A stretch of 64,000 nucleotides of DNA from contig NZ_JAPPUW010000005.1 in assembly GCF_026712205.1 (NCBI RefSeq), positions 1-64,000 of the forward strand, in the 5' to 3' direction. Position 1 is the first letter of the stretch; every line of letters starts with the position of its first letter. A model generated the notes under the pieces. That model worked only from the letters and a program-made list of their open reading frames with translations. It made no database searches and was not told the origin of the DNA. Below, piece by piece: positions 63,035 through 64,000 of the stretch. The position numbers and the translations under genes were made by a program. This DNA is from Pelomonas aquatica (GTDB lineage Bacteria; Pseudomonadota; Gammaproteobacteria; Burkholderiales; Burkholderiaceae_C).

Positions 63035-64000
63035 TATTTGACCCAGGTGTTCAATTGGATGATCGGCAGCAGCACCGCCAGCACGATCAGCAGCACGATG
63101 GCGCCCATCGCGACGATGAGCAGGGGCTCCAGCAGCGTGGCCGCGGCCATAGCGCGGCGCTGCACCTCGGTGCCGAGCTGGCGCGCGGCGCGGCCCAGCA
63201 TCTCGGGCAGCTGGCCGGTCTGCTCGCCCAGGCGGGCGAACATCGCGAGGATGCCGGGGAAGCGCTTCTTGCCGGCCAGCGCCGAACCCAGCGGCGCGCC
63301 TTCGCGCACCTGCACGAGGGCATCCAGCGCATCGGCCTGCATGGCGCGGTTGGAGAGGGTTTCCGCCGCGGCCTGCAGCGCCTTCAGGATGGGCACGCCG
63401 GCGCCGGCCAGCATGGCCAGCGTGCCGGCGAAGCGCGCCGCGTTGTAGCCGCGCGCCAGCCGCCCCAGCAGTGGCAGGCCGAGGACGCCGGCGTCGAAGC
63501 GCAGCCGGAAGGCCGGCGCCTTCAGCGCCTGGCGCAAGGCCAGGCCGCCCAGCACCAGGCCGCCCAGCAGCGCCCAGCCCCAGGCGCGCACGAAGTCGCT
63601 GATGGCCAGCATCGCGACGGTCAGCATCGGCAGCGCGCGCTTGGAGCTGGTGAACACGGTCGCGATCTGCGGCACGACGTAGGTGACGAGGAAGATGACG
63701 ATGAACACCGAGATCAGCGACACGATGGCCGGGTAGGCCATCGCGCCGACGAGCTTGGCCTTCAGGTCCTGGCGTTCCTCCAGGTCGTCGGCGAGTTTTT
63801 CCAGCACCTGGCCGAGCGCGCCGCTCTGCTCGCCGGCCGCGACGACGCCGCGGTAGACCTCGTCGAACTCGCGCGGCGCCGAGGCCAGCGCGCGTGCGAA
63901 GGCCGAACCGGCGTTGACCTCGGCCTTGAGCTGGCTGATGAGCTCGCGCTGCTTCACGTCCTCGCTCTCGTCGGCGAGCGCCGTCAGCGCGCGCTCGATG
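63034..64000 (-). CDS. gspF: type II secretion inner-membrane protein GspF, 5' part outside window
   Basis: The C-terminal about 322 residues of GspF, which links the T2SS pseudopilus to the inner membrane. Visible family blocks are QLKAEVNAGSAFARALASAPREFDEVYRGVVAAGEQSGALGQVLEKLADDLE, three membrane regions (IVSLISVFIVIFLVTYVVPQI; the second near 150; IVLLIVLAVLLPII at the end), and RFAGTLAMLAGAGVPILKALQAA. The start is outside the window. Other gsp genes would be upstream on the minus strand. Confidence 0.92.
   Translation of the reverse strand, partial: IERALTALADESEDVKQRELISQLKAEVNAGSAFARALASAPREFDEVYRGVVAAGEQSGALGQVLEKLADDLEERQDLKAKLVGAMAYPAIVSLISVFIVIFLVTYVVPQIATVFTSSKRALPMLTVAMLAISDFVRAWGWALLGGLVLGGLALRQALKAPAFRLRFDAGVLGLPLLGRLARGYNAARFAGTLAMLAGAGVPILKALQAAAETLSNRAMQADALDALVQVREGAPLGSALAGKKRFPGILAMFARLGEQTGQLPEMLGRAARQLGTEVQRRAMAAATLLEPLLIVAMGAIVLLIVLAVLLPIIQLNTWVK

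Overview
This is a high-GC window that reads as chromosomal DNA from a betaproteobacterium of the order Burkholderiales, most likely the Roseateles/Pelomonas/Rubrivivax/Ideonella group. The reasons are the overall coding style, the general porin of the Burkholderiales type, the conserved block M23 peptidase-anmK / tyrS, rplM-rpsI-erpA, ttcA beside folB, and a split imuA-imuB-dnaE2 cassette. No rRNA, tRNA or CRISPR array was seen. Almost all genes are ordinary chromosomal ones; mobile or degenerate DNA appears as small islands.

Layout. 1-120: 3' end (domains V and VI) of a group II intron whose body lies outside the window. 135-3209: small genes (GNAT, DUF1203, a conserved unknown, a glycine-zipper lipoprotein, an HNH nuclease) plus a 267-bp inverted-repeat element at 1227-1493. 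3389-12638: a TetR regulator with a palindromic operator, followed by a same-strand beta-oxidation operon (acyl-CoA dehydrogenase, FadB/FadN-type bifunctional enzyme, hotdog thioesterase-like protein, thiolase, enoyl-CoA hydratase, SGNH esterase) with two exported unknowns (DUF2147, DUF1569) embedded. 12590-15182: YciA thioesterase, an Atm1-type ABC exporter, a small membrane protein. 15216-18364: UPF0149, a small unknown, a RAYT-like protein with an altered HUH motif, and an emfourin/protealysin inhibitor-protease pair. 18510-25358: PBP1A, VOC, lipoproteins, SRPBCC, glmU, DUF4136.

25421-31952: ttcA, a FAD-oxidoreductase/FolB fusion, msrQ-msrP (repair of oxidised periplasmic methionine), an M48 protease carrying a C-terminal type IV pilin-like segment, and a broken alkB alkane hydroxylase gene. 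31999-35989: LysR divergent from porin, ModA-like and DctP-like binding proteins, a module with no membrane transporter subunits. 36314-41629: SOS mutasome imuA-imuB-dnaE2 with a LexA-box-like site. 41801-45006: small unknown, srkA kinase, DUF2726, GNAT. 45217-46504: rplM-rpsI and erpA with clear terminators. 46563-51946: DHA2 exporter, anmK, M23 peptidase, divergent tyrS.

52011-61951: exported proteins, including a large unknown, a small CarboxypepD_reg-like protein, a tricorn-type S41 protease, a 234-bp MITE-like element with 16-bp inverted repeats and a 5-bp flanking direct repeat, and a tightly coupled operon DUF4331 - small lipoprotein - TPR-like protein - HupE/UreJ-type membrane protein with an EF-hand loop. 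61958-64000: a 5'-nucleotidase, a repeat shared with 26406-26489, and the 3' part of gspF.

The most interesting items are the two unusual fusions (M48-pilin; oxidoreductase-FolB), the DUF4331/HupE operon, the emfourin-protealysin pair, the multi-lesion alkB pseudogene, and the two non-autonomous inverted-repeat elements. No wholly new defence or mobile system is evident. All functional assignments are by reading sequence motifs and family knowledge; no database search was run.
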